This document shows positions 1-10,384 of a DNA stretch of 64,000 nucleotides, piece after piece; positions within the stretch are counted from its first letter, which is position 1; each line of letters opens with the position of its first letter. The stretch spans positions 124,001 through 188,000 of the forward strand of contig NZ_AWFX01000045.1 of NCBI RefSeq assembly GCF_000463115.2. Direction: 5' to 3'. The notes beneath the pieces were generated by a model, which worked only from the letters and a program-made list of their open reading frames with translations, was not told the origin of the DNA and did no database searches. A program made the position numbers and the translations under genes. Source of the DNA: Franconibacter helveticus LMG 23732 (GTDB taxonomy: Bacteria > Pseudomonadota > Gammaproteobacteria > Enterobacterales > Enterobacteriaceae).

Positions 1-224
1 AAAACCAGGGCAATAAAGAGAAACTCCTGCCGCTGGGCCGCGCGTTGGACAGAGTGCTGACCTGGAACTATTACATGCTGCCGATGTGGTACACCTCCTC
101 AGACCGTTTCGCCCGCTGGGATAAATTCTCCCGTCCCGGCATTCACCCTGTTTATTCACTGGGTTTCGACACCTGGTGGTATGACGTTAATAAAGCGGCG
201 AAGCTGCCTGCGGCGCGGCGCTGA
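1..224 (+). CDS. yejA: YejA, ABC transporter substrate-binding protein (3' end only)
   Basis: An open frame runs in from the left edge and stops with TGA at 222-224. Its visible C-terminal residues include a WYY-rich stretch and the ending [11 protein letters not shown]. It lies 8 bp before yejB and is followed by yejE and yejF, so position and sequence identify it as the C-terminus of YejA, the periplasmic peptide-binding protein that feeds the YejBEF importer. In E. coli the Yej system takes up the peptide antibiotic microcin C (family knowledge). Only about 74 codons are visible, so the signal peptide and ligand-binding lobes cannot be judged. Confidence 0.85.
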   Translation, partial: NQGNKEKLLPLGRALDRVLTWNYYMLPMWYTSSDRFARWDKFSRPGIHPVYSLGFDTWWYDVNKAAKLPAARR

Positions 225-232
225 GGAACGAC

Positions 233-1330
233 ATGGGCGCTTACCTTATCCGTCGTTTGCTGCTGATCATCCCAACCCTCTGGGCCATCATTACGCTGAA
301 CTTTTTTATTGTGCAGATAGCCCCTGGCGGACCGGTCGACCAGGCCATCGCGGCCATTCAGTTCGGTCACGGCAGCGGCGTGCCGGGCGTCAGCGCCGAA
401 GGAGCAAGCACCTCGCATGCGAGAGCGGGTGTGAGCACGCCAGGGGAGAGCCAGTATCGCGGCGCGCGTGGGCTGGACCCGGAAGTGATAGCCGAGATAA
501 CCCACCGCTACGGTTTTGATAAACCCCTGCATGAACGTTATTTCACCATGCTGGGCGACTACCTGCGTTTCGACTTCGGCGATAGCCTGTTCAGAAGCGC
601 CTCTGTAGTGCAGCTGATTGGCGACAGCCTGCCGGTCTCGATAACGCTTGGGCTGTGGAGCACTTTAATTATCTATCTGGTTTCCATTCCGCTGGGCATT
701 CGCAAAGCGGTGCATAACGGCAGCGGGTTCGATATCTGGAGCAGCGCATTTATCATTATTGGCTACGCGGTACCCGCTTTTTTATTCGCCATTCTGCTGA
801 TTGTGCTCTTCGCCGGCGGCACCTGGTTTGATATTTTTCCGCTGCGCGGGCTGGTGTCGGCGAATTTCGATACGCTGCCCTGGTATAAAAAAATCACCGA
901 TTACCTCTGGCATATCACCCTGCCCGTGCTGGCGACGGTGATTGGCGGCTTTGCGGCGCTGACCATGCTCACCAAAAACGCTTTTCTGGATGAGATCCGC
1001 AAGCAGTACGTTGTGACGGCCCGGGCGAAAGGGGTGGGCGAAAAGCAGATCCTCTGGAAACATATCTTTCGCAACGCCATGTTGCTGGTAATTGCAGGCT
1101 TTCCGGCTACGTTCATCAGCATGTTTTTTACCGGCTCGCTGCTGATTGAAGTGATGTTTTCGCTTAACGGCCTGGGGCTGCTCGGCTATGAAGCCACCGT
1201 CTCGCGCGACTACCCGGTGATGTTTGGCACGCTTTATATCTTCACGCTGATTGGCCTGCTGTTGAATATCCTGAGCGATATCACCTACACGCTGGTCGAC
1301 CCACGTATCGATTTTGAGGGACGCGGATGA
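233..1330 (+). CDS. yejB: YejB, ABC transporter inner-membrane permease
   Basis: 365 residues, one more than E. coli YejB. It begins [14 protein letters not shown] with a first transmembrane helix. A variable periplasmic stretch follows (about residues 45-85), then the BPD_transp_1 fold with five further helices. The EAA-type coupling loop RAKGV...[10 protein letters not shown] (about residues 265-285) is where it would contact the YejF ATPase. It forms the transmembrane channel with YejE. The stop overlaps the yejE start as ATGA, indicating translational coupling within yejABEF. Confidence 0.95.
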   Translation: MGAYLIRRLLLIIPTLWAIITLNFFIVQIAPGGPVDQAIAAIQFGHGSGVPGVSAEGASTSHARAGVSTPGESQYRGARGLDPEVIAEITHRYGFDKPLHERYFTMLGDYLRFDFGDSLFRSASVVQLIGDSLPVSITLGLWSTLIIYLVSIPLGIRKAVHNGSGFDIWSSAFIIIGYAVPAFLFAILLIVLFAGGTWFDIFPLRGLVSANFDTLPWYKKITDYLWHITLPVLATVIGGFAALTMLTKNAFLDEIRKQYVVTARAKGVGEKQILWKHIFRNAMLLVIAGFPATFISMFFTGSLLIEVMFSLNGLGLLGYEATVSRDYPVMFGTLYIFTLIGLLLNILSDITYTLVDPRIDFEGRG

Positions 1331-2349
1331 GTCGATTAAGCCCGGTTAACCAGGCCCGCTGGGCGCGGTTTCGCCGCAACCGCCGCGGTTATTGGTCATT
1401 ATGGATTTTTGCGGTGATTTTTATCCTGAGCCTCTTTTCCGAACTGCTTGCCAACGACAGACCGCTGGCGGTGCACTTTCAGGATCGCTGGTATTTTCCG
1501 GTTGTAAAAGATTACAGCGAAAGCGACTTCGGCGGCCCGCTCGCTACCCGCGCGGATTACCAGGATCCGTGGCTTCGCCAACAGCTTGAATCTGGCTGGA
1601 CGCTGTGGGCGCCCGTGCGCTTTGGCGCGAATGCGATTAACTATGCCACCGACGTTCCCTTCCCCTCCCCGCCTTCAGGGCAAAACTGGCTTGGCACCGA
1701 CGCCAACGGCGGCGACGTGCTGGCGCGTATTCTTTACGGCACGCGCATTTCGCTGCTGTTTGGTCTGATGCTGACGTTAACCTCAAGCGTTATCGGCGTG
1801 CTCGCGGGCGCGATACAGGGCTACTACGGCGGCAAGGTGGATTTATGGGGGCAGCGCTTTATTGAGGTCTGGTCCGGAATGCCGACGCTGTTTTTAATTA
1901 TCCTGCTTTCAAGCGTGGTGCAACCTGGCTTCTGGTGGCTGCTCGCTATCACCGTCATTTTTGGCTGGATGAGCCTGGTTGGCGTGGTGCGCGCCGAGTT
2001 TCTGCGCACCCGCAATTTTGACTATATCCGCGCCGCCCAGGCGCTGGGCGTCAGCGACCGGGCGATTATGTGGCGGCACATGCTGCCTAACGCCATGGTC
2101 GCAACGCTGACTTTTCTGCCGTTTATCCTTTGCGGCTCGATAACGACCCTGACCTCGCTCGACTTTCTGGGCTTCGGTTTGCCGCTCGGTTCGCCTTCGC
2201 TTGGTGAATTGCTGTTGCAGGGCAAAAATAATCTCCAGGCCCCCTGGCTTGGCATTACTGCCTTTTTCTCGCTGGCGATTTTGCTTTCGTTATTAATTTT
2301 TATCGGCGAAGCGGTGCGCGACGCCTTCGATCCGGGCAAGGCGGTCTGA
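1327..2349 (+). CDS. yejE: YejE, ABC transporter inner-membrane permease
   Basis: 340 residues of the OppC/DppC type. It has an N-terminal helix (about residues 25-45), a periplasmic extension of roughly 90 residues and a C-terminal BPD_transp_1 domain. The EAA loop is visible as [22 protein letters not shown]. It starts inside the last codon of yejB and ends 1 bp before yejF, so it is a member of the peptide-import operon. It is the second channel subunit. Nothing unusual is seen. Confidence 0.95.
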   Translation: MSRLSPVNQARWARFRRNRRGYWSLWIFAVIFILSLFSELLANDRPLAVHFQDRWYFPVVKDYSESDFGGPLATRADYQDPWLRQQLESGWTLWAPVRFGANAINYATDVPFPSPPSGQNWLGTDANGGDVLARILYGTRISLLFGLMLTLTSSVIGVLAGAIQGYYGGKVDLWGQRFIEVWSGMPTLFLIILLSSVVQPGFWWLLAITVIFGWMSLVGVVRAEFLRTRNFDYIRAAQALGVSDRAIMWRHMLPNAMVATLTFLPFILCGSITTLTSLDFLGFGLPLGSPSLGELLLQGKNNLQAPWLGITAFFSLAILLSLLIFIGEAVRDAFDPGKAV

Positions 2350-2350
2350 T

Positions 2351-3940
2351 ATGGCGCAACCCTTACTTTCCATTGAGCAGCTCTCTGTTGCGTTTCGCCA
2401 GCAGGAAACGGAGCGCCGGGTGGTGAATAACCTTTCTTTGAGCATTGAGGCGGGCGAAACGCTGGCGCTGGTGGGAGAATCAGGCTCCGGCAAAAGCGTG
2501 ACGGCGCTTTCCGTGCTGCGCCTGCTCCCTTCTCCGCCGGTGGTTTATCCGCAAGGCGACATTCGCTTTCATGGCGAATCGCTGCTGACGGCCTCTGAAC
2601 AGCAGCTTCGCGGCGTGCGCGGCAACCGCATCGCGATGATCTTTCAGGAGCCGATGGTTTCGCTCAATCCGCTGCATAATATTGAACGCCAGCTTTATGA
2701 AGTGCTTTCGCTGCACCGGGGCATGCGCCGTGAACCGGCGCGCGCGGAAATTATCACCTGCCTTGAGCGCGTCGGCATTCGCCAGCCCGCTCTGCGGCTT
2801 AACGATTTTCCGCATCAGCTCTCTGGCGGCGAACGCCAGCGCGTGATGATAGCGATGGCGCTGTTAACCCGCCCTGAACTGCTTATTGCGGACGAACCCA
2901 CTACCGCGCTGGACGTTACGGTACAGGCGCAAATTCTTAAGCTGCTGAGTGAGCTGCGGCGCGAGCTGAACATGGGTCTGCTTTTTATCACCCATAACCT
3001 GAATATTGTGAAGCGGCTGGCGGATAACGTGGCGGTGATGCAAAACGGCGAATGCGTGGAGCGCAATAACACCCTACGCCTTTTTAGCGCGCCGCAGCAT
3101 GAGTACACCCGCCGCCTGCTGGATGCCGAGCCGGCTGGCGATCCGGTAGCGCTAAAAGACTCTGTCGCGCCGCTGTTAGAAGTCAACAAACTCCAGGTCG
3201 CCTTCCCCATCCGGCGCGGCCTGCTCAAGCGCGTAGTGGGCCACCATTACGCCGTAAAAGAGATAAGTTTTACGCTGCGCCCTGGCGAAAGTTTAGGACT
3301 GGTCGGCGAATCGGGTTCCGGCAAAAGCACCACCGGCCTTGCCCTGCTGCGCCTGCTGCCGTCGCAGGGTGAAATTATTTTTGACGGTCAGCCGCTGCAT
3401 AACCGCAACCGTAAACAGATGCTGACGGTGCGCCACCGGATCCAGGTGGTTTTTCAGGATCCGAACTCCTCGCTTAACCCAAGGCTTAACGTGCTGCAAA
3501 TCATCGAAGAAGGATTACGCGTGCATCAGCCCGGTTTATCCACAGCCGAGCGGGAGGCGCAGGTTAAGGCAGTAATGCAGGAAGTGGGGCTCGATCCGCA
3601 AACGCGTCACCGATATCCGGCGGAATTTTCCGGCGGCCAGCGTCAACGCATAGCGATAGCTAGAGCGTTAATCCTTAAACCCGAGCTAATTGTTCTTGAC
3701 GAACCGACTTCGTCGCTGGACCGCACCGTGCAGGCACAAGTGCTGGCGCTGCTCAAAACCTTACAGGAACGGCATCGGCTGGCTTATATATTTATCAGTC
3801 ACGATCTTCAGGTGGTGCGCTCGCTATGCCATCAGGTAGTGGTGCTGCGCCAGGGCGAGGTGGTCGAACAGGGGAATTGCCGGCACATTTTCAACGCGCC
3901 GCAGGCAGAGTATACGCGTCAGTTGCTTACGCCAGGCTGA
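2351..3940 (+). CDS. yejF: YejF, double-domain ABC transporter ATPase
   Basis: 529 residues with two complete nucleotide-binding domains in tandem, as in E. coli YejF. Domain 1 has Walker [11 protein letters not shown] (about residue 40), signature LSGGERQR and Walker [13 protein letters not shown]. Domain 2 has Walker [11 protein letters not shown] (about residue 318), signature FSGGQRQR and Walker [13 protein letters not shown]. Each domain carries the oligopeptide-permease C-terminal extension. It powers peptide import by YejBE and is the last gene of the operon. It converges on yejG with only 5 bp between the stop codons. Confidence 0.95.
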   Translation: MAQPLLSIEQLSVAFRQQETERRVVNNLSLSIEAGETLALVGESGSGKSVTALSVLRLLPSPPVVYPQGDIRFHGESLLTASEQQLRGVRGNRIAMIFQEPMVSLNPLHNIERQLYEVLSLHRGMRREPARAEIITCLERVGIRQPALRLNDFPHQLSGGERQRVMIAMALLTRPELLIADEPTTALDVTVQAQILKLLSELRRELNMGLLFITHNLNIVKRLADNVAVMQNGECVERNNTLRLFSAPQHEYTRRLLDAEPAGDPVALKDSVAPLLEVNKLQVAFPIRRGLLKRVVGHHYAVKEISFTLRPGESLGLVGESGSGKSTTGLALLRLLPSQGEIIFDGQPLHNRNRKQMLTVRHRIQVVFQDPNSSLNPRLNVLQIIEEGLRVHQPGLSTAEREAQVKAVMQEVGLDPQTRHRYPAEFSGGQRQRIAIARALILKPELIVLDEPTSSLDRTVQAQVLALLKTLQERHRLAYIFISHDLQVVRSLCHQVVVLRQGEVVEQGNCRHIFNAPQAEYTRQLLTPG

Positions 3941-3945
3941 CGCGC

Positions 3946-4284
3946 TCAGAAAGGATTCTGGCCGGAGAACGTCTCGGCAATCGCCACGCCGAAATTTTTC
4001 AGGCGGCAGGTGGCGGCAAACTCATCCTGACGGTTAACAAACAGCGTAGGTTCGCCTTCACACTCCAGCACGGAGCAATCCACTTCAATATCGCTCAGCG
4101 CCTGGCTTAATTTATGCATCACCGGCCAGGCGTTGTCGCCATCCGGGCTCAGCAATTTCAAAGCAACAAGGCAGTTTTCGCATGGGCCATTTTGTTGCGG
4201 AATCGGTTCAACTTTTGAACCCGCAAAACCCGCCCGCCAACGATAGCTCTGCGGCAAGCGATGGACGATGGAAAGTTGTAACAT
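3946..4284 (-). CDS. yejG: YejG family protein
   Basis: 112 residues starting [16 protein letters not shown], very close to E. coli YejG (114 residues). An upstream in-frame ATG at 4320 would add 12 residues that have no counterpart in E. coli, so the start at 4284 was preferred. The protein contains a conserved core SKVEPIPQ...[10 protein letters not shown] and a C-terminal [18 protein letters not shown]. No transmembrane or signal segment is seen. In E. coli it has been linked to aminoglycoside tolerance, but its molecular role is not established. Confidence 0.85.
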   Translation of the reverse strand: MLQLSIVHRLPQSYRWRAGFAGSKVEPIPQQNGPCENCLVALKLLSPDGDNAWPVMHKLSQALSDIEVDCSVLECEGEPTLFVNRQDEFAATCRLKNFGVAIAETFSGQNPF

Positions 4285-4435
4285 GTTCAAATTCTGGTCC
4301 CCGAAGCAAGAAAATTTCACAAACGATTTACATACAGGTTAACACAATGTTGAAAAAAGGTGATCAAATCAACAAAGAAAACGCTTACATGTCTTACCGC
4401 TGCGTAGTTAACCTTTCATTCATAAGGACTATTTT

Positions 4436-4591
4436 ATGTGCGGCGGATCGCGTTTTGGCGCTATATGTACCCCTTTCTGCGATCTAACTCAACCTTTTTT
4501 ACTACAGGGCTGTGACCTTTTCAGCGCTTTACTTTTACATTCGCGAAACAAATTACGCCAAAAAACGCCGTCAAGCGTTGATATGAATTAA
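4436..4591 (+). CDS. Candidate small protein of 51 residues
   Basis: An ATG at 4436 is preceded at an ideal 7-nt distance by AAGGA (4424-4428). The frame stays open for 51 codons: it begins MCGGSRFGAICTPFCDL, has a leucine-rich middle and ends SSVDMN. It lies in the yejG-bcr spacer and its stop touches the bcr terminator hairpin. No family is recognised. The ribosome-binding site is better than for most genes here, but the composition is not clearly coding, so it could be a leader peptide, a real small protein or chance. Confidence 0.3.
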   Translation: MCGGSRFGAICTPFCDLTQPFLLQGCDLFSALLLHSRNKLRQKTPSSVDMN

Positions 4592-4620
4592 AAAAAGAGC
4601 GCTCTACGCGCTCTTTATGT
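4590..4620 (-). terminator. Rho-independent terminator of rsuA-bcr
   Basis: A perfect 9-bp inverted repeat AAAGAGCGC (4594-4602) / GCGCTCTTT (4608-4616) with a 5-nt loop. Read on the minus strand it is followed by a run of T residues, placing it just after the bcr stop codon. Confidence 0.85.
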
Positions 4621-4626
4621 AGCCGT

Positions 4627-5817
4627 TTACGCTCGCCGCGGGCGGCTGGCGTAAAGGTAGAAGAGGATGGAACAGGTGGCGCAAAACGCGATGGACCAGA
4701 TCATCGGCCAGGCGGAGGTAAAGGTCGATAACGAAAGCAGCGCGCCGGTAATCGCCCCGATGCCAAAACGGAAGGTGCCAGCCAGCGAAGAGGCGGTGCC
4801 CGCCATATGAGGAAACTCATCCAGAATAACCGCCATGGCGTTAGAGGCCACCAGCGATACGCAACCCACAAAAGCCGCCACGCCTAACACCAGCGCCCAG
4901 AAGCCAAGATCAAGCTGTGCGCTAATCACCATCCACAGCGCCATCAGAAACTGCACATAAAGCCCGTTGCGGAACATTTTCAATGCGCCGACCCGGCGGA
5001 CAAAGCGGCTATTAACGATGGTCATAATGAACAGAAAGACAATATTCAGCGCAAAGTAATAACCGAAGTTCTGCGGCGAAACGTGGTTAAGCTCAATGTA
5101 AACAAACGGCCCGGCGCTTAAAAACGAGAACATGCCCGCAAAGCTGAAACCGCTTGCCAGCATATAACTCAGCACGCGCTTGTGGCGAAACAGCGTGGCG
5201 AAATTGCCAAGCGTGGTGCGAAAGTGAAACTTCTGGCGGCGCTCCACCGGCAGCGTTTCGCTGATAAGAAAGAAAATAGCGACCGAAGCAAGCAGCGCCA
5301 GTAACGCGAGGATCCAGAAAATCGCGTGCCAGTTAAACCAGACCAGAACCGCCCCGCCCGCCATTGGCGCCACCAGCGGCGCAATAGTGGTCACCAGCAT
5401 GACGAAAGACATCATGCGCGAGAACTCTTCTTTGGGGTAGATATCGCGCATCAGAGCGTTAATCACAACGCTCGCCGCCGCAGCAGCCAGGCCATGCAGC
5501 AGACGCATGGCGATGAGCTGATCAACAGACTGCGACAGCGCGCAGGCGACCGCAGCGGCGGCAAAAATCAGCGTGCCGCCAAGGATAACCGGTTTGCGCC
5601 CGATGCTGTCCGCCATCGGCCCATAAAAAAGCTGGCCGATGGCAAAACCCAGGATATAGGTGCTGAGGGTCATCTGGGTCCGGCCCGCGTCAACGCCATA
5701 TTCCTGGGCAATCACCGGCAGCGCCGGCAAATACATATCGATGGAAAGCGGCATCAGCATGGCCAGCAGGCCAAGGATAAAGACAATGCCCAACGATGAA
5801 TTTTGCCTTGTGGTCAC
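4627..5817 (-). CDS. bcr: Bcr/CflA family multidrug efflux MFS transporter
   Basis: 396 residues with 12 hydrophobic segments. The N-terminus reads [24 protein letters not shown], and the MFS motif A-like loop [12 protein letters not shown] lies between helices 2 and 3. These are hallmarks of the drug:H+ antiporter family that includes E. coli Bcr (bicyclomycin, sulfonamide and some peptide export; family knowledge). It lies 15 bp downstream of rsuA in the same direction, the same pairing as in E. coli, so the two are likely cotranscribed. A terminator follows directly. Confidence 0.93.
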   Translation of the reverse strand: MTTRQNSSLGIVFILGLLAMLMPLSIDMYLPALPVIAQEYGVDAGRTQMTLSTYILGFAIGQLFYGPMADSIGRKPVILGGTLIFAAAAVACALSQSVDQLIAMRLLHGLAAAAASVVINALMRDIYPKEEFSRMMSFVMLVTTIAPLVAPMAGGAVLVWFNWHAIFWILALLALLASVAIFFLISETLPVERRQKFHFRTTLGNFATLFRHKRVLSYMLASGFSFAGMFSFLSAGPFVYIELNHVSPQNFGYYFALNIVFLFIMTIVNSRFVRRVGALKMFRNGLYVQFLMALWMVISAQLDLGFWALVLGVAAFVGCVSLVASNAMAVILDEFPHMAGTASSLAGTFRFGIGAITGALLSLSTFTSAWPMIWSIAFCATCSILFYLYASRPRRA

Positions 5818-5832
5818 AAGGTTCTCCTGAAA

Positions 5833-6540
5833 TTAGCGTGCCGGCGCGCCAACGCTGGCTATCTCTTCGTCGGTAAGCGGGCGGTATTCGCCAGGCTCCA
5901 GATCAGGATCCAGCGCAATAGCGCCGATGCGCTCGCGGTGCAGCGCCACAACGTGATTGCCGACAGCGGCAAACATTCGCTTCACCTGATGGTAACGCCC
6001 TTCGCTGATGGTCAGCCGCACCTCGGTCGGGGTGATGATTTCAAGCTGCGCAGGTTTGGTGAGATCCTTTTCATTATGCAGCTGAACGCCCGTTGCGAAA
6101 CGCTCAGCGGTGTCATCCGCCACCGGCGATTCCAGCGTCACAAGATAGGTTTTCTCGCAGTGGTGGCGCGGCGAGGTGATGCGGTGCGACCACTGGCCGT
6201 CATCCGTCATCAGCACCAGGCCGGTTGTATCAATATCCAGGCGCCCTGCGGCGTGCAGCTTGTGGGCGACCGGCACGTCAAGAAAATAGAGCACGGTGGG
6301 GTGATCGGGGTCGTCAGTAGAGCAAACGTAGCCCTGGGGCTTGTTCAGCATAAAATAACGCGGGCCGTTTTGCTGAGTCAGCGGGTTGCCGTCATACTCC
6401 ACATCGTGGCCCGGCGACAGCTTAAAAGCGCTGTCCTTAATGATTTCGCCATCCACCGTTACCCGGCTGGCGCGAATTTCACGGCCAGCAATAGCGCGGC
6501 TGACGCCAAGCTGCTGGGCGATAAATTTATCGAGTCGCAT
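5833..6540 (-). CDS. rsuA: RsuA, 16S rRNA pseudouridine(516) synthase
   Basis: 235 residues. It has an N-terminal S4 RNA-binding domain ([16 protein letters not shown], about residues 1-60), then the RsuA/RluB catalytic fold with the active-site motif [17 protein letters not shown], whose first Asp is the catalytic residue. It converts U516 of 16S rRNA to pseudouridine during 30S assembly. It is first gene of an rsuA-bcr unit and divergent from radD. Length and sequence match E. coli RsuA (231 residues) closely. Confidence 0.95.
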   Translation of the reverse strand: MRLDKFIAQQLGVSRAIAGREIRASRVTVDGEIIKDSAFKLSPGHDVEYDGNPLTQQNGPRYFMLNKPQGYVCSTDDPDHPTVLYFLDVPVAHKLHAAGRLDIDTTGLVLMTDDGQWSHRITSPRHHCEKTYLVTLESPVADDTAERFATGVQLHNEKDLTKPAQLEIITPTEVRLTISEGRYHQVKRMFAAVGNHVVALHRERIGAIALDPDLEPGEYRPLTDEEIASVGAPAR

Positions 6541-6712
6541 CCGATTTATAAGCCTGTCTTATCTGGAAAATCCAGCCTGCGCTGGTTGAGCTAACGCTTT
6601 TGATGAATGATGAGCGCTAGCAGGCCGCTCAGTATAACGGCCTGCAACCGACTCACAAGACGAAATTAATTCATGGCATAATATTAGCGTGATTCCTTTA
6701 TTCAGTAAGCCA

Positions 6713-8470
6713 ATGTTTACCCTACGCCCCTATCAACAAGAAGCGGTGGACGCTACCCTCGCCTGGTTTCGCCGCCGCCGCGACCCTGCCGTCATTGTGC
6801 TGCCGACTGGCGCAGGCAAGAGCCTGGTTATCGCCGAGCTGGCGCGCATCGCCCGTGGCCGCGTGCTGGTGCTTGCGCATGTGAAAGAGCTGGTCGCTCA
6901 AAACCATGCTAAATATTGCGCGCTCGGGCTGGAAGCGGATATCTACGCCGCAGGCCTTACCCGCAAAGAGAGTCACGGTAAGGTGGTGTTCGGCAGCGTG
7001 CAGTCGGTGGCGCGAAACCTTGACCATTTTCAGGGGGAATTCTCGCTTTTAATTGTCGATGAGTGCCATCGCATCAGCGACGATGACGAAAGCCAGTATC
7101 AGCAAATCCTCACCCACCTGCAAAAGGTGAACCCTCACTTACGTCTGCTGGGGCTGACCGCCACGCCTTATCGTCTCGGCAAAGGCTGGATTTACCAGTT
7201 TCACTATCACGGCATGGTGCGCGGCGACGATAAAGCGCTGTTTCGCGACTGCATTTACGAGCTGCCGCTGCGCTATATGATTAAGCACGGCTACCTGACG
7301 CCGCCGGAGCGGCTCGATATGCCGGTAGTGCAATATGATTTCAGCCGTTTACAGGCGCAGTCGAACGGCCTGTTCAGCGAAGCGGACCTTAACCGCGAGC
7401 TGAAGCAGCAAAAGCGCATCACCCCGCATATCATCAGCCAGATCCAGGAGTTCGCGCAAACGCGTAAGGGAGTGATGATCTTCGCCGCGACGGTGGAGCA
7501 TGCCAAAGAGATTACCGGCCTGCTGCCAGCGAACGACGCGGCGCTTATCACCGGCGAAACGCCGGGCCCGGCGCGCGACGAGCTTATCGAGGCGTTTAAG
7601 GCGCAGAAATTCCGCTATCTGGTTAATGTGTCCGTGCTTACTACCGGTTTTGACGCGCCACACGTGGACCTGATAGCCATTCTTCGGCCAACGGAGTCGG
7701 TAAGCCTCTACCAGCAGATTGTCGGGCGCGGCCTGCGTCTGGCGCCAGGTAAAACCGACTGCCTGATCCTGGATTACGCCGGCAACCCGCACGACCTTTA
7801 CACGCCCGAAGTGGGTAGCCCTAAGAAAAAAAGCGACAACGTGCCGGTGCAGGTATTTTGCCCCGACTGCGGTTTCGCCAACACCTTCTGGGGGAAAACC
7901 ACCGCCGACGGCACGATAATCGAACATTTCGGCCGCCGCTGTCAGGGCTTTTTTGAAGATGACGATGGCCACCGCGAACAGTGCGACTACCGCTTTCGCT
8001 TCAAAAATTGTCCGCAGTGCAACGCGGAAAATGACATTGCCGCCCGGCGTTGCCGCGAATGCGATTGCGTGCTGGTCGATCCGGACGACATGTTAAAAGC
8101 GGCGCTGAAGCTCAAAGACGCGCTGGTGCTGCGCTGCGGCGGCATGCAGTTGCAGCCGGGGAGCGATGAGAAAGGCGAATGGCTGAAAATTACCTATTAC
8201 GATGAGGATGGCGCGGACGTTTCCGAACGTTTTCGGCTGCAAACGCCCGCTCAGCGAACCGCCTTCGAACAGCTTTTTATCCGCCCTCATACCCGCGCGC
8301 CTGGCATTCCGCTGCGCTGGCATAAAGTGGCAGATATCGTCGCCCAGCAGGCGCTGCTGCGCCATCCTGATTTCGTGGTGGCGCGTCTGAAAGGCCAGTA
8401 CTGGCAGGTGCGTGAAAAGGTATTCGATTACGAAGGACGCTATCGCCGGGCTAATGAATTGCGCGGCTAA
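6713..8470 (+). CDS. radD: RadD (YejH), SF2 DNA-repair helicase-like ATPase
   Basis: 585 residues from ATG 6713. A GTG at 6689 would add 8 residues, but a CATAAT -10-like box at 6677-6682 puts the likely transcript start at about 6690. The shorter start also aligns with E. coli [10 protein letters not shown]. Visible are Walker [15 protein letters not shown], the DECH box in [10 protein letters not shown], motif III-like [11 protein letters not shown], the motif VI region [13 protein letters not shown] and a C-terminal zinc-finger region with CPDCGF, CPQC and CREC. Family knowledge: an ATPase acting in recombination and double-strand-break repair with RecA and SSB. Confidence 0.93.
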   Translation: MFTLRPYQQEAVDATLAWFRRRRDPAVIVLPTGAGKSLVIAELARIARGRVLVLAHVKELVAQNHAKYCALGLEADIYAAGLTRKESHGKVVFGSVQSVARNLDHFQGEFSLLIVDECHRISDDDESQYQQILTHLQKVNPHLRLLGLTATPYRLGKGWIYQFHYHGMVRGDDKALFRDCIYELPLRYMIKHGYLTPPERLDMPVVQYDFSRLQAQSNGLFSEADLNRELKQQKRITPHIISQIQEFAQTRKGVMIFAATVEHAKEITGLLPANDAALITGETPGPARDELIEAFKAQKFRYLVNVSVLTTGFDAPHVDLIAILRPTESVSLYQQIVGRGLRLAPGKTDCLILDYAGNPHDLYTPEVGSPKKKSDNVPVQVFCPDCGFANTFWGKTTADGTIIEHFGRRCQGFFEDDDGHREQCDYRFRFKNCPQCNAENDIAARRCRECDCVLVDPDDMLKAALKLKDALVLRCGGMQLQPGSDEKGEWLKITYYDEDGADVSERFRLQTPAQRTAFEQLFIRPHTRAPGIPLRWHKVADIVAQQALLRHPDFVVARLKGQYWQVREKVFDYEGRYRRANELRG

Positions 8471-8482
8471 GGGCGGTTTTCG

Positions 8483-8511
8483 TTGATGCCGCCGGGCGAT
8501 GAAGCTATAAT
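8483..8511 (+). promoter_or_regulatory. Sigma-70 promoter of rplY
   Basis: A -35 box TTGATG (8483-8488) and a perfect -10 TATAAT (8506-8511) are separated by 17 bp, about 85 bp before the rplY start. This is a near-consensus promoter, as expected for a ribosomal protein gene. Confidence 0.8.
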
Positions 8512-8595
8512 GCCGCCCGCTTTTGCATCCGCAAAGCCGATCATCTGCCTGTTGCTGGGTCGCCTGTAACAGGATTTATTTATAGAGAGACAGTT

Positions 8596-8880
8596 ATGTT
8601 TACTATCGAAGCACAAGCACGTAAAGAGCAGGGTAAGGGTGCGAGCCGCCGCCTGCGCGCAGCGAACAAATTCCCGGCCATCATCTATGGCGGCGAAGAC
8701 GCTGCGATCGCTATCGAACTGGATCACGACAAGCTGATGAACATGCAGGCTAAACCTGAGTTCTACAGCGAAGTCCTGACCATCGTTGTTGATGGCAAAG
8801 AAGTTAAAGTTAAAGTTCAGGCTGTTCAGCGTCACGCTTACAAGCCGAAACTGCAACACATGGACTTCGTTCGCGCTTAA
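8596..8880 (+). CDS. rplY: 50S ribosomal protein L25
   Basis: 94 residues, the same length as E. coli L25 and nearly identical: [33 protein letters not shown]. It is the short, single-domain L25 form, without the Ctc extension, and binds 5S rRNA in the large subunit. A GAGAGA ribosome-binding site lies upstream. It is transcribed alone, with a strong promoter before and a strong terminator after. Codons are strongly biased, as in other highly expressed genes. Confidence 0.97.
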   Translation: MFTIEAQARKEQGKGASRRLRAANKFPAIIYGGEDAAIAIELDHDKLMNMQAKPEFYSEVLTIVVDGKEVKVKVQAVQRHAYKPKLQHMDFVRA

Positions 8881-8899
8881 TTGCCGTAACGCCGTTCAG

Positions 8900-8930
8900 A
8901 AAAAACGCCGCTTAATGCGGCGTTTTTTTA
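8900..8930 (+). terminator. Rho-independent terminator of rplY
   Basis: The stem AACGCCGC (8904-8911) / GCGGCGTT (8917-8924) with a 5-nt loop is followed by seven T residues, 24 bp after the rplY stop. Confidence 0.9.
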
Positions 8931-8973
8931 TGGCTGCGGTTTACCTTATCCGCCTTTCGACGGATAAATTTGC

Positions 8974-9981
8974 TCAGGACTTGCCGCTGGTGCGGCGCTG
9001 TAGCTGGTCGCGCAGGTTAGGCGGCGTGCCTTTGATGGTCAGGGTGTCGGTCGCCGGATCCCAGAAAATGCGCTCGCCAAGCAGCGTGGCGTCGAAATTA
9101 ATCGTCAGCCCGCCGCCGCTGCCGGCATATTTCGTCAGCTGGCGCAGCGTGCTGCGATCCGCCGGGAAGCTCTCTTCCAGCTCATAGCCCTGCTCGGCGG
9201 TAAACGCCTCAAAGCTTTTTTCGCCAAAGCTTGGCAGCGCTTTGGAAAGCTCGGCAAGCGCAATCTCTTCGCCTGCCTGCAACTGCTCGTTGCAGTAGGT
9301 ATAAACCTGCGCCCGTACGTCCTGGCGCTCGTTTTTATCAAGCTGCGCTTCGGCAGTGTAATCGTCTACCGCCTGCAATAAGCCGCGGTTTTGCGCCTTA
9401 GCGTTAAGCCCTTCGCTGGCGCCCAGAAAATCCATAAAGAAATCGGCCACCTTGCGCCCTACCCGCCCTTTCAGGAAGGTCAGGTAACGGGTCGATTCCG
9501 GGTTGGTTTCCCATTCGGTCAGGTCGATGCGCGCCACGATATCGGCATGGTTGATATCCAGATAATGCGTCGAGCTGATATCCAGATTTTCATTCACCCG
9601 CATGCTGCTTAAGTTATTCAGCACGGCAACCAGCAGGTACTCCACCGCCAGATAGCGGTACTGGCAGAACAGCACTACGCCGCCCTCGGCGAAAGGGTAC
9701 TTCGCCAGCTCGTCGCGCAGACGGCCGGTCGCCGCGCGGCTGAAAGCGAGAAAATCATCCTCGCCCTTACGGCACTGGCGCAGCGCCTGGGCAAGCTCGC
9801 TTTCTGGCGTAAACAGGCCGTAGGCTTTGCTTTTCGCGCTATAAACGCGATGCAGCTCGGCCATCATTTCAGACACCGTCACGTTGGGCTCGAGCAGCGA
9901 GTCGCGCAGCACCAGCTCAAGGTTCTGCTCATCGCGCTTAATTAACTGATGTAAGGCAATCTGGTCGATATCCAGACTCAT
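8974..9981 (-). CDS. yejK: YejK (NdpA), nucleoid-associated protein
   Basis: 335 residues from the ATG at 9981, matching E. coli YejK in length and start ([19 protein letters not shown]). A 6-residue upstream extension from 9999 has no homologue and was rejected. Conserved stretches include [14 protein letters not shown], the [13 protein letters not shown] block and the C-terminal [18 protein letters not shown]. It is a nucleoid-bound protein reported to influence topoisomerase activity (family knowledge). Its start faces yejL across about 157 bp, the conserved divergent arrangement. A weak stem TTATCCG/CGGATAA (8946-8967) lies just after its stop. Confidence 0.93.
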   Translation of the reverse strand: MSLDIDQIALHQLIKRDEQNLELVLRDSLLEPNVTVSEMMAELHRVYSAKSKAYGLFTPESELAQALRQCRKGEDDFLAFSRAATGRLRDELAKYPFAEGGVVLFCQYRYLAVEYLLVAVLNNLSSMRVNENLDISSTHYLDINHADIVARIDLTEWETNPESTRYLTFLKGRVGRKVADFFMDFLGASEGLNAKAQNRGLLQAVDDYTAEAQLDKNERQDVRAQVYTYCNEQLQAGEEIALAELSKALPSFGEKSFEAFTAEQGYELEESFPADRSTLRQLTKYAGSGGGLTINFDATLLGERIFWDPATDTLTIKGTPPNLRDQLQRRTSGKS

Positions 9982-10138
9982 GATAAACTCTCCTGTCAAA
10001 CAGGACGGTATTCAACCACTGCCTGTCGCGCATGGCAACCGCAGATGTTTCAGCTTGTGGGCAGTTGATAAAATGCGGGAAAAATGGCGGGTGCTACGGT
10101 AAGATATCGCCCTTTACTGATTAAACTGATGTCGAGTT

Positions 10139-10366
10139 ATGCCACAACTGTCCCGCTATAGTGATGAACGCGTTGAAGAACTGCTGAGTGAACTGGTGAA
10201 CGTGCTGGAAAAGCACAAGGCGCCCACCGATCTTTCCCTGATGGTGCTTGGCAATATGGTCACCAATTTGATTAACACCAGCGTAGCGCCTGCGCAGCGC
10301 CAGACGCTGGCCCGTTCCTTCGCTGAGGCGTTGCAGTCCTCTGTTCGCGAAGACGAAGCGCATTAA
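10139..10366 (+). CDS. yejL: YejL, UPF0352 family protein
   Basis: 75 residues ([31 protein letters not shown]...), the same length as E. coli YejL. It is predicted all-helical, soluble, with no signal or membrane segment. It is known as a small dimeric protein of unknown function. It sits 18 bp upstream of yejM on the same strand, a conserved pair, so they are likely cotranscribed. Confidence 0.93.
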   Translation: MPQLSRYSDERVEELLSELVNVLEKHKAPTDLSLMVLGNMVTNLINTSVAPAQRQTLARSFAEALQSSVREDEAH

Positions 10367-10384
10367 GGGATAACGTAAATAAGC

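Larger units (their letters stand above)
4285..4626. other. Spacer between yejG and bcr
   Basis: About 340 bp, noticeably more AT-rich than its neighbours. It contains the upstream region of yejG, the candidate 51-codon frame at 4436-4591 and the bcr terminator at 4590-4620. No other gene, RNA gene or repeat is apparent. Confidence 0.6.
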
